NCBI RefSeq assembly: GCF_015477775.1
Contig: NZ_JADLQO010000002.1
Location: 372,001-436,000, forward strand
DNA: 64,000 nt
Source: Nocardia abscessus
GTDB taxonomy: Bacteria > Actinomycetota > Actinomycetes > Mycobacteriales > Mycobacteriaceae
Direction: 5' to 3'
Under the pieces are notes generated by a model, which saw nothing but the letters and a program-made list of their open reading frames with translations, made no database searches and was not told the origin of the DNA. The translations under genes and the position numbers were made by a program. Positions 17,136 through 25,265 of this stretch are shown in pieces. Every line of letters begins with the position of its first letter. Within the stretch, counting starts at the first letter, position 1.

Positions 17136-17303
17136 CCGGTCGGCTCCCTGGGTTCGCGAGTGTTGTTGCGTCCCTTCGATAGTGACATCGGCCACGGATC
17201 ACGGCCAGGGAGTCCGATCGGATCATTCCGGCCGATCGCCGTGGTCGATCGCGGCGTCACGGTTCGGCGCGCGCCGGGGTCACGCTCCGGCTACCCTGCG
17301 CCA

Positions 17304-18788
17304 ATGAGTCCGATCGCGCCCCTGCTGCGGCGCGCACGCATCGCGAACTCTTTCGCGTTCGGCTTGCAGGGCTTCTTCTTCGCCGCCGTGCTGACCGAAC
17401 TGCCGCAGCAGAAGGAGCGTTTCGGCCTGTCGGACGAGGTGATCGTCGTCTCGGTGGTGCTCGTGTCGCTGCTGGCGGGCGGCGGCAGCATCGTGGCGGA
17501 GCGACTGGCGCTGCGCCGGTCGAGCCGCGACGCCGTGCGGATCGGGCTGTTGCTCGTCGCCGTCACCGGCTCGGCCGCGGCGTTCGCGCCGAACGCCGCG
17601 CTGCTGGTGGCCGCGCTCGGCTGCTACGGGATCGCGGTCGGCATCGTCGACGCGAGCACCAATATGCAGGCGGTGTTCATCCAGCACGGGTACGGCACGT
17701 TCATCCTGTCGTCGTTCTACGCGGCGTGGAGCGCCGGATCGATCACCGGGGCACTGTTCGTCTCGGGATGCGAAGCGCTGGGGGTGACGCTGCGCGTATC
17801 GCTGCTCGCGGCCGCGGCGATCGTGTTCGTACTCGGCTCGGCGCTCGGACCGCACCTGCTCGGCATCCGGGACGCGGAGACGAGTCCCGCCGAAACCGGG
17901 GCGACTTCCGAGTCCATCGTTACCAGGTCGACGGCTGAACTCGACGCGACCAAGACGAGCCGGGCAACCGCCGAACCCAGCGCGACCAAGGCGAACACCG
18001 AACCCAGGGGAACGGCTGAACTCGACGCGACCAAGACGAGCCGGGCAACCGCCGAACCCAGCGTGACCAGGGCGACTACCGAAACCGCCGCCACGGCGAC
18101 CCGGGCGACCGCCGAAATCGGCGCGATGGGGGCGACCGCCGAACGAGGCGCGACCAAGGCGACCCATGCGACTGCCGATCCCGGGACGACCGGGACGACC
18201 GTCGCGCTGCGCGCGTATCTGGCGTTCGGGGTCGCCATGGCGCTCGTGTTCGCCGTCGATCTGGCGGTGGGCAACTGGTCGGCCCTGTACCTCACCGACG
18301 ACCTGCTCGCAGCTTCCGCGACCGCCGCACTCGCCTTGGCCGCGTATCAGGGCACCTCGCTGATCGCCCGGCTGGCCGGTGATTCGCTGGTGCGCCGCTT
18401 CGGTCCGCGGAGGGTGGTGCGTGTCGCCGCGAGCATCGGGGCGTTGGGGCTGGCGATCGTGGTGGCCGCGCCGAGTCCGGTGATCGCGATCGCCGGATTC
18501 CTCGTGGCGGGTGTCGGCCTGCCCGTGATCGCGCCGCTGTGTTTCAGCGCGGCCGGGCAACTCGCCACCGGGCGGGGGCTCGACGCACTGATCGCGCGCC
18601 TCAACCTGTTCAATTACGCGGGAACCCTGCTCGGCGGCGGCGTGATCGGCGCGGTCGCGGCGAGCTTCGGACACCGGGTGGGCTTCGTCCTGGCCTTGGT
18701 CTTCGCCGTCCTCCTGATCGCACTCGCCCGCGTCTTCCGCTCCCATCGGGTGGCGAGCGCGCCCGCACGCCTCGCCCCGGGGCGCTGA
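17304..18788 (+). CDS. MFS transporter with repeat-expanded central loop
   Basis: A 494-residue major facilitator protein. Twelve hydrophobic segments divide into two halves, about 1-190 and 300-485. Between them, where most family members have a 20-40 residue cytoplasmic loop, there is a stretch of about 110 residues made almost only of Ala, Thr, Glu, Arg and Lys, with an imperfect repeat (TAELDATKTSRATAEPS twice, then related units). At the DNA level 52 bases are identical at 17931-17982 and 18012-18063. The ATG at 17304 is preceded by TACCCT at six bases distance, a leaderless arrangement. Drug or metabolite export is the likely role; substrate unknown. Divergent from the P450. Confidence 0.88.
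   Translation: MSPIAPLLRRARIANSFAFGLQGFFFAAVLTELPQQKERFGLSDEVIVVSVVLVSLLAGGGSIVAERLALRRSSRDAVRIGLLLVAVTGSAAAFAPNAALLVAALGCYGIAVGIVDASTNMQAVFIQHGYGTFILSSFYAAWSAGSITGALFVSGCEALGVTLRVSLLAAAAIVFVLGSALGPHLLGIRDAETSPAETGATSESIVTRSTAELDATKTSRATAEPSATKANTEPRGTAELDATKTSRATAEPSVTRATTETAATATRATAEIGAMGATAERGATKATHATADPGTTGTTVALRAYLAFGVAMALVFAVDLAVGNWSALYLTDDLLAASATAALALAAYQGTSLIARLAGDSLVRRFGPRRVVRVAASIGALGLAIVVAAPSPVIAIAGFLVAGVGLPVIAPLCFSAAGQLATGRGLDALIARLNLFNYAGTLLGGGVIGAVAASFGHRVGFVLALVFAVLLIALARVFRSHRVASAPARLAPGR
17931..18063 (+). repeat. In-frame 52-bp direct repeat, 81-bp period
   Basis: Copies at 17931-17982 and 18012-18063 are identical over 52 bases; the 81-base period equals 27 codons, so the reading frame is kept. 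Weaker copies of the ACCGCCGAA unit continue to about 18180. Confidence 0.85.
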
Positions 18789-18789
18789 G

Positions 18790-18960
18790 CGGACGTCCGC
18801 GCTATGGCGCCGGCTCGACGACGGCCGCGACGGGCTGTCGGACGTGCCGCTGGGCCGCTGGGCCGCTGGGCCGCTGGGCCGCTGGAGCATCGACGGGCTC
18901 TACGACCCGGGCCCGGCCGCCGAGGGCAAGGCCTGCAGGTCCTGCGGACGCGTAGGCCCA
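18790..18960 (+). pseudogene. Remnant of a type I polyketide synthase KS domain
   Basis: Directly after the MFS stop, the plus-strand frame reads ALWRRLDDGRDGLSDVPLGRW, an insertion, then SIDGLYDPGPAAEGK. This matches the start of a beta-ketoacyl synthase domain (LW-LL--GRDA--EVPA-RWD-DA-YDP-P---GK). The insertion is made of an 8-bp tandem repeat. The catalytic Cys region is absent, and the frame soon becomes meaningless. About 50 codons survive, so it is a relic rather than a gene. Confidence 0.5.
18849..18885 (+). repeat. 8-bp tandem repeat (GCTGGGCC)
   Basis: Four perfect copies of GCTGGGCC followed by a partial fifth, inside the KS remnant at the codons for GRW. The copy number is likely to vary by slippage. 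Confidence 0.85.
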
Positions 18961-19014
18961 CGTCGTCGGTGCGTCCGGCCGGTGGCCGGCACAGGCTCGG
19001 TCCGGAGACGGCCA

Positions 19015-20145
19015 TCAGCGACGCAGGGGGCCTTCCAGCGGATGGGCACGGAAGAAGTCCCACATGATCCGGTTGGCGCTGATCGACGTCGTGGTGGTGC
19101 CGACCAGGGGCACGGGCGAGGCGACGGACGGGTTGCCCGGCCAAGTGTGCCCGCCATCGACGATCGAGTAGAGCTCGACGGCGCCTCCGGGCGGGCACGG
19201 GTAACTCGCCAGCGTCACGTCGGAAGCGATCTGCCGCTCGGCTGGATCGGCTCCGCAACCGTTCCGGCGCGCCCATGCCGCCGCCTGCACCGGGATGGTG
19301 TCCGGTCCCGGTCCCTCGATCACCGGACGGCCCGTCCCGGCGTCCGGCGCCACGACCGAGCCGGAGCCGTCGGGCTTCGGCAGGAACCTGGCGTTCGGGC
19401 CGGTGCCGCCGGTGTAGGCGACGATCGGGTCCGCGGTGCCGTGGAAGGCGACAACGGGGACGGGACGTTCGTTACGGCACCACGCGAAGTCCTGCAGGCC
19501 GGCCACCGGAGCGATCGCCGCGATCCGGTCCGAGAGCTGACATGCCAGCGAGGACGTGGTGAAAGCACCCATCGACAGACCGGTGACGTAGATCCGGCGC
19601 TCGTCGACGCACAGCGACGACTCGACATGCGACATCAGTTCGGACAGGTAGGCGACGTCACCACTGGCCTCGCCGAAATCCCAGCGCGGCAGGCCCGGTT
19701 GCTCCAGCTGCGGGGTGATCGTCACGAATCCCTCGGCGGCGCCCAGCTCGCTGATCCCGCTGCTGAGGTGTTCGATCGCGGCGGGCTCGAGGTAACCGTG
19801 CAGATCGAACACGACGGGCACCGGGCGACCCTGGGCGGCGCCGGGCACGTCCTGGATGTAGCTGCCGGACTTGTCGCCCGCGGCGAAACGCAGCGTCGAT
19901 CGCCCCGGCGCGGGCGCGGGCGCAGCGCAACCCGCGGAGGCGACGGGATCAGGCGACGAGGTCTGTTCGTCGGCCCGCGCGGCGCCGTGGCCCGGGGTGA
20001 GGACCGCTCCGATGGCGACGGCGGTCGTGGCTATCACGGCCAGGCGGAGCGGCACGCTGATCCGCCGCCGTGCGCCGCGCGCGCGACCGACCCGCCGGAC
20101 GGGCTCGGCAGCCGGAAAAATCATATTCTTGAGCATTAGAAGCAT
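19015..20145 (-). CDS. Secreted esterase / poly(3-hydroxybutyrate) depolymerase-like (LpqC-like)
   Basis: A 376-residue alpha/beta hydrolase of the feruloyl-esterase/PHB-depolymerase type. Residues about 25-58 hold an RRR plus hydrophobic signal segment ending near Ala-Arg-Ala, so it is exported. The catalytic triad is visible: Ser in GLSMGA, Asp in GTADPIV and His in DGGHTWPG near the C-terminus. VFDLHGYLEP is the oxyanion strand. The frame is open far upstream into an unrelated sensor-kinase remnant; I chose the cluster of ATG codons at 20145-20124, which lies just before the export signal. Substrate unknown. Confidence 0.82.
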   Translation of the reverse strand: MLLMLKNMIFPAAEPVRRVGRARGARRRISVPLRLAVIATTAVAIGAVLTPGHGAARADEQTSSPDPVASAGCAAPAPAPGRSTLRFAAGDKSGSYIQDVPGAAQGRPVPVVFDLHGYLEPAAIEHLSSGISELGAAEGFVTITPQLEQPGLPRWDFGEASGDVAYLSELMSHVESSLCVDERRIYVTGLSMGAFTTSSLACQLSDRIAAIAPVAGLQDFAWCRNERPVPVVAFHGTADPIVAYTGGTGPNARFLPKPDGSGSVVAPDAGTGRPVIEGPGPDTIPVQAAAWARRNGCGADPAERQIASDVTLASYPCPPGGAVELYSIVDGGHTWPGNPSVASPVPLVGTTTTSISANRIMWDFFRAHPLEGPLRR

Positions 20146-20433
20146 GTTTGCACCGGTACGTGGAAGTCGGTGCCGCTTCGTGATTTTCAGCAGGCTCGGG
20201 AAACGTCGACGACGCCTGCGGCGGCCCGTCGGCCGTCCGAGTCCCTGTCGCTGCGGGGTGGACAGACAGCCGAATCCGTACCGGGCGGGCGGACGTGGCG
20301 CCGGAATGCCCGGCGGCACATCGACGTGACCCCGGCCCAGCAGCAGCGCGTCGGTCGAGTGCACCATCGCGCGTAACGCACCCGGCCGGGCGCTCGACGA
20401 GATCGTCAAGGTGTCAGTCGAGATCACGAAGAA

Positions 20434-21145
20434 GAGGTCACGGCGGCCTTCCGGTTCATCCGGCGGCGGGGACGCGGGCGGCAGGCCCGTGGGGAACGGC
20501 TCCGGCACGGCACGCCGCCGGGGCGGAACAGGCCGCGAAACCTGTTCTCGCGACCAGCCCGGCAGCGTGTCGGTCGGCGCCGCAGCCCGCGGCGGGCCGA
20601 GCACCTCGGCGCGCACCTGCGGCCGCTCGCCCGGCGCATTCGTGCCCGGAGGCGTCGAGTCACCCTGAGGAGGATCGACCGCGTCGGCTTCGGCGACGAT
20701 CAGTGCGGACGGGAGCAGGACGATGGCCCGCACTCCGCCGTGTCGGATTCGCTCAGCCGTACCGAGCCGCGCCGTCCACGATGTTCGCCACGCGGCCGCC
20801 AGAGAGGGGCTGGAACGCGGTGTCGGTCGAGACGAAAGTCCGTATCGCGGCGTCGAGGCGCACCCGGGCAGCGGTCAGGCTTCCCGGTTTCGGTTGCTCG
20901 CCGGCCAGCTGCCAGAGCGAAAGGAGCCGCTCCTGGTCGACGGCGAGCACCAGTTCCCGGGCGGGGCCCAGCTTCATCTCCAGGGTCTCGGCGAAATCTC
21001 CGGCATGCTCACCCGCGCGAACCAGGGCGACCGCGGTGGCCACGCTGATGACCATCGACACGAGGCTGGGTACGAGCGCGATGGCGAGAATCCGTACCCG
21101 GACTCCCGGCAACCTTGCCGTGAGCATCGCGGAAATATAGCTCAC
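20434..21145 (-). pseudogene. Sensor histidine kinase remnant (CvnA-type) with internal deletion
   Basis: Two ends of one kinase are joined near 20750. The 5' part (21145 to about 20753) encodes a transmembrane helix (ILAIALVPSLVSMVISVATA) and the start of a nitrate/nitrite-sensing-type domain, ending IVDGAARYG and a stop. Directly after it, in another frame, GGVRAIVLLPSALIV is the last strand of a HATPase domain, followed by the long proline-rich tail usual in these kinases. The dimerisation helix, His box and ATP-binding core are gone. No roadblock, DUF742 or GTPase partner genes of a conservon remain. Confidence 0.62.
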
Positions 21146-21158
21146 ATTTTTTAAAATG

Positions 21159-21178
21159 ATATTCTCTAAAGAGAGTAT
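21159..21178. promoter_or_regulatory. 20-bp inverted repeat between -35 and -10 of the GNAT gene
   Basis: ATATTCTCT-AA-AGAGAGTAT, eight of nine arm pairs match. It lies in an unusually AT-rich 60-bp stretch between the kinase remnant and the acetyltransferase, and its right end overlaps TATGCT (21176-21181), a good -10 for the plus-strand gene. The geometry is that of a repressor operator; the cognate regulator is unknown. Confidence 0.55.
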
Positions 21179-21192
21179 GCTCTGATGGAAGC

Positions 21193-21732
21193 ATGAGCCA
21201 CCTCCCAGTCATCGTCGACCGGGCCGGGCTGTGGGACGCCGAAGCCCTCAGTGACGTCGCGGCGGCGACCTTTCCGCTCGCATGCCCTCCGGAGGCGACG
21301 CCCGACGACATCGATGTCTTCGTCAGTGACGTGCTGTCCGGCGAACGTTTCGGCGAGTATCTGAGCGATCCGACCCGGATCGTGCTCAAGGCGGTCGCGG
21401 ACGACGAGATCGTCGGCTACGCGATGCTGGTCGCGGGCGACCCCGCCGACCCGGCGGTGGCCGAATCGGTCGGGCTGCACCCGGTGGTGGAGATCAGCAA
21501 GATGTACGTGCTGCCCGGCCATCACGGCACCGGCGTGTCCACCGCGCTGATGCTGGCCGCGCTGGACTGGGCCCGCGCCGAGGGGTATCCGGGCGTCTGG
21601 CTGGGCGTCAACCAGGAGAACATCCGCGCTCAGCGCTTCTACGCCAAACACGGTTTCACCGAGGTCGGTACGAAGACGTTCACCGTCGGCACCCAGCTGC
21701 ATCACGACTACGTGCTGCGCCTGGTCTTCTAG
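21193..21732 (+). CDS. GNAT family N-acetyltransferase
   Basis: A 179-residue acetyltransferase in the position of M. tuberculosis Rv2669. The acetyl-CoA loop is seen as ISKMYVLPGHHGTGVSTAL (beta4-alpha3, an R/Q-x-x-G-x-A variant), followed by WLGVNQENIRAQRFYAKHGF, the conserved beta5-alpha4 segment with the Asn and Tyr that hold the cofactor. The substrate is not predictable. The ATG at 21193 follows TGGAAGC. It starts the syntenic backbone and is divergent from the kinase remnant. Confidence 0.9.
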   Translation: MSHLPVIVDRAGLWDAEALSDVAAATFPLACPPEATPDDIDVFVSDVLSGERFGEYLSDPTRIVLKAVADDEIVGYAMLVAGDPADPAVAESVGLHPVVEISKMYVLPGHHGTGVSTALMLAALDWARAEGYPGVWLGVNQENIRAQRFYAKHGFTEVGTKTFTVGTQLHHDYVLRLVF

Positions 21733-21739
21733 ACCGCAC

Positions 21740-22492
21740 TCACCGCACGAAATCGACCAGCGCGGTGTGGAACGCGGGGGCCACCACCGCCATCAGATGA
21801 TCGCCCGGCACCACCGCGAGAGTGCCGTTCGGCAAGGCCGCGGCCAGCCGCTCCGGCTCGGCGGCGAACGGGTCGTTGTCGCCGGCCAGCACCAGGGCGG
21901 GCACGGTGATGTCGGCCAGGGTCTCGATGGGACGGGCGTCGAGACCGGTAGCCACCGCGTGTATGGCCGCCACGTCGGCCCGCACCGCGTCGGCCAGCAC
22001 CCGGAACATCTTCGCGGTCGGGGACGCGCCCGCGCCGTCCCCGGTCATCGCGGCCTGAAGATCGGGCAGGTCGATCACGCGCCGGTCGACGCCGCCGCAG
22101 TCCAGCACGCCCGACCCGATGCCACCGACGGCCAGGCGGCGCACGCGCGGGTCGGTGGCGGCCACCATCAGCGAGATCACCCCGCCCATCGAATACCCGA
22201 CCTGCACGACTTCGTCGAAACCCAGCTCGTCGTAAAGCGCACGCACGTCCCGCGCCATAGCTTCCCACGAATAACGGTTCGCCTCGTGCGGCTTGTCGGA
22301 ACGCCCGTGACCGCGCGCGTCCAGGGACACCACGGTGTGCCCGGCCGAGTGCAGGGCACCGACCACGCCGGTGCTCATCCAGTTCGCATTGGTGTCCGCG
22401 ACCACCCCGTGCTGCAGAACGACCGGAACGCCCTCACCCTCCCAAACCCGGTAATTGAGTTCCAGGCCGTCCCATGTCTCAAACTTCGTCAT
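21740..22492 (-). CDS. Alpha/beta hydrolase
   Basis: A 250-residue alpha/beta-fold hydrolase, cytoplasmic (no signal). The nucleophile is Ser101 in GYSMGG, the oxyanion loop is LQHGVVAD at 26-33, the acid is in AGDNDPF near 208 and the His in PGDHLMA near 230. LDARGHGRSD (58-67) is a family signature. The start ATG at 22492 has TACGAT ending exactly six bases upstream and no ribosome site, so it is probably leaderless. Convergent with the GNAT gene, seven bases apart. Epoxide, ester or lactone substrates are all possible. Confidence 0.88.
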   Translation of the reverse strand: MTKFETWDGLELNYRVWEGEGVPVVLQHGVVADTNANWMSTGVVGALHSAGHTVVSLDARGHGRSDKPHEANRYSWEAMARDVRALYDELGFDEVVQVGYSMGGVISLMVAATDPRVRRLAVGGIGSGVLDCGGVDRRVIDLPDLQAAMTGDGAGASPTAKMFRVLADAVRADVAAIHAVATGLDARPIETLADITVPALVLAGDNDPFAAEPERLAAALPNGTLAVVPGDHLMAVVAPAFHTALVDFVR

Positions 22493-22558
22493 GCCGGGAT
22501 CGTAGTGGACGTCACTGTGGCGGACTGCCTAAGTGGACGTTCGGCCGAGAGGCCGCGC

Positions 22559-23347
22559 TCAGCCGAGCAAACGCGTTCGCAGGGCGGCGACTTCGCGGTC
22601 GTCGAGCCGCAATCCGTCCCGGATATAGGCGCCGAAACCGCCGTAGGTCCGATCCACCTGGTCGAAGGCGGCGTCCAGCCAGGACTGCTGCACGCCGTTC
22701 AGCGGATCGTCCGCCCTCGCATTGCGGTACCTATTGGACAGCAGGTAGTCCTCGGTGACGGTGGCGCGATCGACACCGAGCAGGGTCAACAGCACGGCGG
22801 CCGTCCAGCCGGTGCGGTCCTTGCCCGCGGTGCAGTGGAACAGCACGGCCCCGTCGGAGCCGATGATGTCGCGCAGCACCGAGGCGAACGCCTCGTTCGC
22901 GCCGGGGGCGGTGATGAACGCGCGATACAGCCCGTCGCCGCCGGTGAGCGTGGTGGCGACGACCTCCGGCGGAGCCTGGCCGATCACGTCCGACCAGTGC
23001 GCCGTGGCGCCCTCGGGCATCCGTTCCGGCCCGAGCGCGCGCTCGTAGACCGTGCGCAGGTCGTGCACGGAGCGAACGCGGCGGTCGGTCAGCGCGGCCA
23101 GATCCTCAGCGGTGGCGTTGTTCAATTGCCCGGTCCGGTACACCAGGCCGGTGCGCACGATCCTGCCGTCGCTCGTGCGGTATCCGCCGATGTCGCGAGC
23201 GTTCTGCACGCCCTGCAAGTGCAGCGAGGGATCGGCGACGACGGCGGGCGCCGCGGGCCGGTCGGCGAGTGCGGCACCGGCGACCGGCCCGAAGGCGATC
23301 GCCAGCCCGGTCGCCATGGCGACCGGGGCGCGGAAACGAGAGGTCAT
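22559..23347 (-). CDS. Secreted tyrosine-protein phosphatase (MptpB/IphP-like)
   Basis: A 262-residue exported phosphatase. Residues 1-28 form a signal peptide ending ALA. NARDIGGYRT (49-58) is the N-terminal motif of this family, and HCTAGKDRTG (171-180) is the P-loop with nucleophile Cys172 and Arg178; the Lys in AGKDR is the mark of the atypical lipid/triple-specificity phosphatases such as MptpB. A general acid Asp may be provided by the DVIG segment near 120. The ATG at 23347 has GGAGAG upstream; a TTG at 23359 is possible. Target phosphates are outside the cytoplasm, unlike MptpB, which has no cleavable signal in most accounts. Confidence 0.88.
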   Translation of the reverse strand: MTSRFRAPVAMATGLAIAFGPVAGAALADRPAAPAVVADPSLHLQGVQNARDIGGYRTSDGRIVRTGLVYRTGQLNNATAEDLAALTDRRVRSVHDLRTVYERALGPERMPEGATAHWSDVIGQAPPEVVATTLTGGDGLYRAFITAPGANEAFASVLRDIIGSDGAVLFHCTAGKDRTGWTAAVLLTLLGVDRATVTEDYLLSNRYRNARADDPLNGVQQSWLDAAFDQVDRTYGGFGAYIRDGLRLDDREVAALRTRLLG

Positions 23348-23420
23348 ACGGCTCTCCAATCATCGGGTCTGCGGCGCTTCCACACGTCGCCGCTGCCGGA
23401 CCGCCGAGATCGAACCGGCG

Positions 23421-24437
23421 CTAGGCCGCGACTTCGAAGCGCGACAGCGCGAGCAGGCGCGAGATGGCACGCAGATACTTCTTGCGGTAACCGCCCTCGA
23501 GCATCTCGGCCGAGAAGATCTCGTCGAGCTTCGCGCCCGACACCGTCACCGGGACGCTCGCGTCGTAGAGCCGGTCGGCCAGCACCACGATGCGCAGCGC
23601 CACGGCCTGATCGGTGACCGGATGCACGTTCGAGACGAACACCGACGACACCCCGGAGATCAGCGCGCCGTACTTCGACGGATGCAGCGTGCTCAGGTGC
23701 TTCAGCAACGCGTCGAATTCGTCGAGGGTGGAGCCCGGTGTGCCCGCAGCCCGCTCGGCCAGCACCTCCGGCGCGGTGGGATCCGGCGCGGGGGGCAGAT
23801 CACGATGGCGGTAGTCCGGCCCGTCGACGCGCACCGCCTCGAAGATCGCGCCCAGCTTCTTGATCTCGCGCAGGAAATCCTGTGCGGCGAAGCGTCCTTC
23901 GCCGAGCTGGCCGGGCAAGGTATTGGACGTGGCGGCGATCGAGACGCCGGCCGCGGACAGTTCGGTCAGCAGCCGGGACACCAGCATCGTGTCGCCCGGG
24001 TCGTCGAGTTCGAACTCGTCGATGCACAGCACGCTGTTGCCCGAGAGCCGCTCGAGGGCGTTGGCGAAACCGAGGGCGCCCACCAGGTTGGTCAGCTCGC
24101 CGAACGTGCCGAACGACTTGGGTGCGGGCGAGCTGTGGAAGATCGAGGCCAGCAGGTGGGTCTTGCCGACGCCGAACCCACCGTCCAGATACAGGCCGGC
24201 ACCGCTGACCTGCTTCTTCTTGCCGAAGAAGCTCTTCTTGTTGACGGCCTTGCTGATCTTGGCGACCTGCCCGGCGAACTCCTCGGCCTTGGCGACCGCG
24301 GCCGCCTGGCTGGGTTCTTTCGGATCGGGGATGTAGGAGGCGAAGCTCACCTCGTCGAACATCGGCGGGGGCACCATCTGGGCGACGAGCTGATCGGCCG
24401 GGACCTCCGGGTGACGATCGACGAGGCGTTCTTGCAT
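23421..24437 (-). CDS. zapE: Cell division protein ZapE (AFG1-like ATPase)
   Basis: A 338-residue AFG1/ZapE P-loop ATPase, counterpart of M. tuberculosis Rv2670c. Walker A is GGFGVGKT (86-93), Walker B VLCIDEFE (136-143), sensor region around SNTLPGQLGEGRF. In E. coli ZapE destabilises FtsZ polymers late in division. A lysine-rich loop (KKSFFGKKKQ, 67-76) precedes Walker A. TAGGCT lies six bases before the ATG, leaderless. It is divergent from the reductase gene, with 35 bases between starts, so the two promoters overlap. Confidence 0.93.
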   Translation of the reverse strand: MQERLVDRHPEVPADQLVAQMVPPPMFDEVSFASYIPDPKEPSQAAAVAKAEEFAGQVAKISKAVNKKSFFGKKKQVSGAGLYLDGGFGVGKTHLLASIFHSSPAPKSFGTFGELTNLVGALGFANALERLSGNSVLCIDEFELDDPGDTMLVSRLLTELSAAGVSIAATSNTLPGQLGEGRFAAQDFLREIKKLGAIFEAVRVDGPDYRHRDLPPAPDPTAPEVLAERAAGTPGSTLDEFDALLKHLSTLHPSKYGALISGVSSVFVSNVHPVTDQAVALRIVVLADRLYDASVPVTVSGAKLDEIFSAEMLEGGYRKKYLRAISRLLALSRFEVAA

Positions 24438-24472
24438 GGACGAAGCCTAGAGACGTGGTGTGATCTGGTCTC

Positions 24473-25234
24473 ATGCAGCGTAGCCACAATGCGATCCAGC
24501 TCACAGGGCTCAGCCCCGAAGACCTCGCGCAGTTGTACGCGTTCCCCGCCGGACTCGACGTGCCTTGGGTGCGCGCCAATTTCGTCTCCAGTATCGATGG
24601 CGCGGCCACCAGCGGGAACCTGACCGAAGGGCTGGGCACCCCAGCCGACCGCACGGTGTTCATGCTGTTGCGGGAACTGGCGGAGGTGATCGTGGTCGGC
24701 GCGGGCACGGCGCGCGCGGAGAACTACGGCGGTGCGCGCACCGACCCGGCCCGCAGGCGCGCGTTCCACGAGCGCGGCATCGGCGGGCATCCCGACGGCG
24801 CACCGCCGCCGATCGCGGTGGTCACGGCGAGCGCGGCGATCGAACCCGGCGCGCGCCTGCTCACCGATACCCAGGTGCCGCCGTTGATCATCACGACGGC
24901 CACCGCTCCCGCCGACCGTAAACAGCGACTGGCCGACGCGGGCGCCGAGGTGATCGAAGCGGGTGACATCGCGGTGACCCCCAGCGGCCTGCTGCGCGCG
25001 CTCGCCGATCGCGGCCTGCTGCGCGTGCTGACCGAGGGCGGCCCGCACCTGTTCGGCGAACTACTGGAGGCCGACGTGGTGGACGAGCTCTGCCTGACCA
25101 CCGCACCACTGCTGGCCGGTGGCGCCGCACGGCGAATCTCGCTGTCCGCGCACGAGTTCCGCCTCCGCATGACCCGCGCGCACGTCCTACTGGACGACGA
25201 CGGCACGATGCTCACCCGATGGGCCCGTCGATGA
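24473..25234 (+). CDS. Pyrimidine reductase family protein (RibD C-terminal domain, Rv2671-like)
   Basis: A 253-residue stand-alone RibD reductase-like protein. NFVSSIDGAAT (36-46) is the substrate strand, and TEGGPHLFGELLEADVVDELCLT in two parts forms the conserved NADPH/dimer region (TEGG, then DVVDELCLT). In M. tuberculosis Rv2671 has dihydrofolate-reductase-like side activity and can supply reduced folate when overexpressed; the normal role is riboflavin-type reduction. There is no deaminase domain. The start ATG is six bases after TGATCT. It ends 31 bases before the lipoprotein gene, same strand. Confidence 0.9.
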   Translation: MQRSHNAIQLTGLSPEDLAQLYAFPAGLDVPWVRANFVSSIDGAATSGNLTEGLGTPADRTVFMLLRELAEVIVVGAGTARAENYGGARTDPARRRAFHERGIGGHPDGAPPPIAVVTASAAIEPGARLLTDTQVPPLIITTATAPADRKQRLADAGAEVIEAGDIAVTPSGLLRALADRGLLRVLTEGGPHLFGELLEADVVDELCLTTAPLLAGGAARRISLSAHEFRLRMTRAHVLLDDDGTMLTRWARR

Positions 25235-25265
25235 AAGAACCGCCCGAACCTGGCAGGCTGTAGCA

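Noticed and set aside
15666..17303. Upstream in-frame extension of the MFS gene.
   Set aside because: It crosses the FMO and P450 genes on the other strand and is low in hydrophobic residues; the ATG at 17304 with its -10 box is the start.
18849..18885. Possible CRISPR or satellite array.
   Set aside because: Only 8-bp perfect units with no spacers; slippage repeat.
20146..20733. Upstream in-frame extension of the esterase.
   Set aside because: The first 100 codons are the tail of a sensor kinase, not part of an esterase; the export signal lies after the ATG cluster at 20124-20145.
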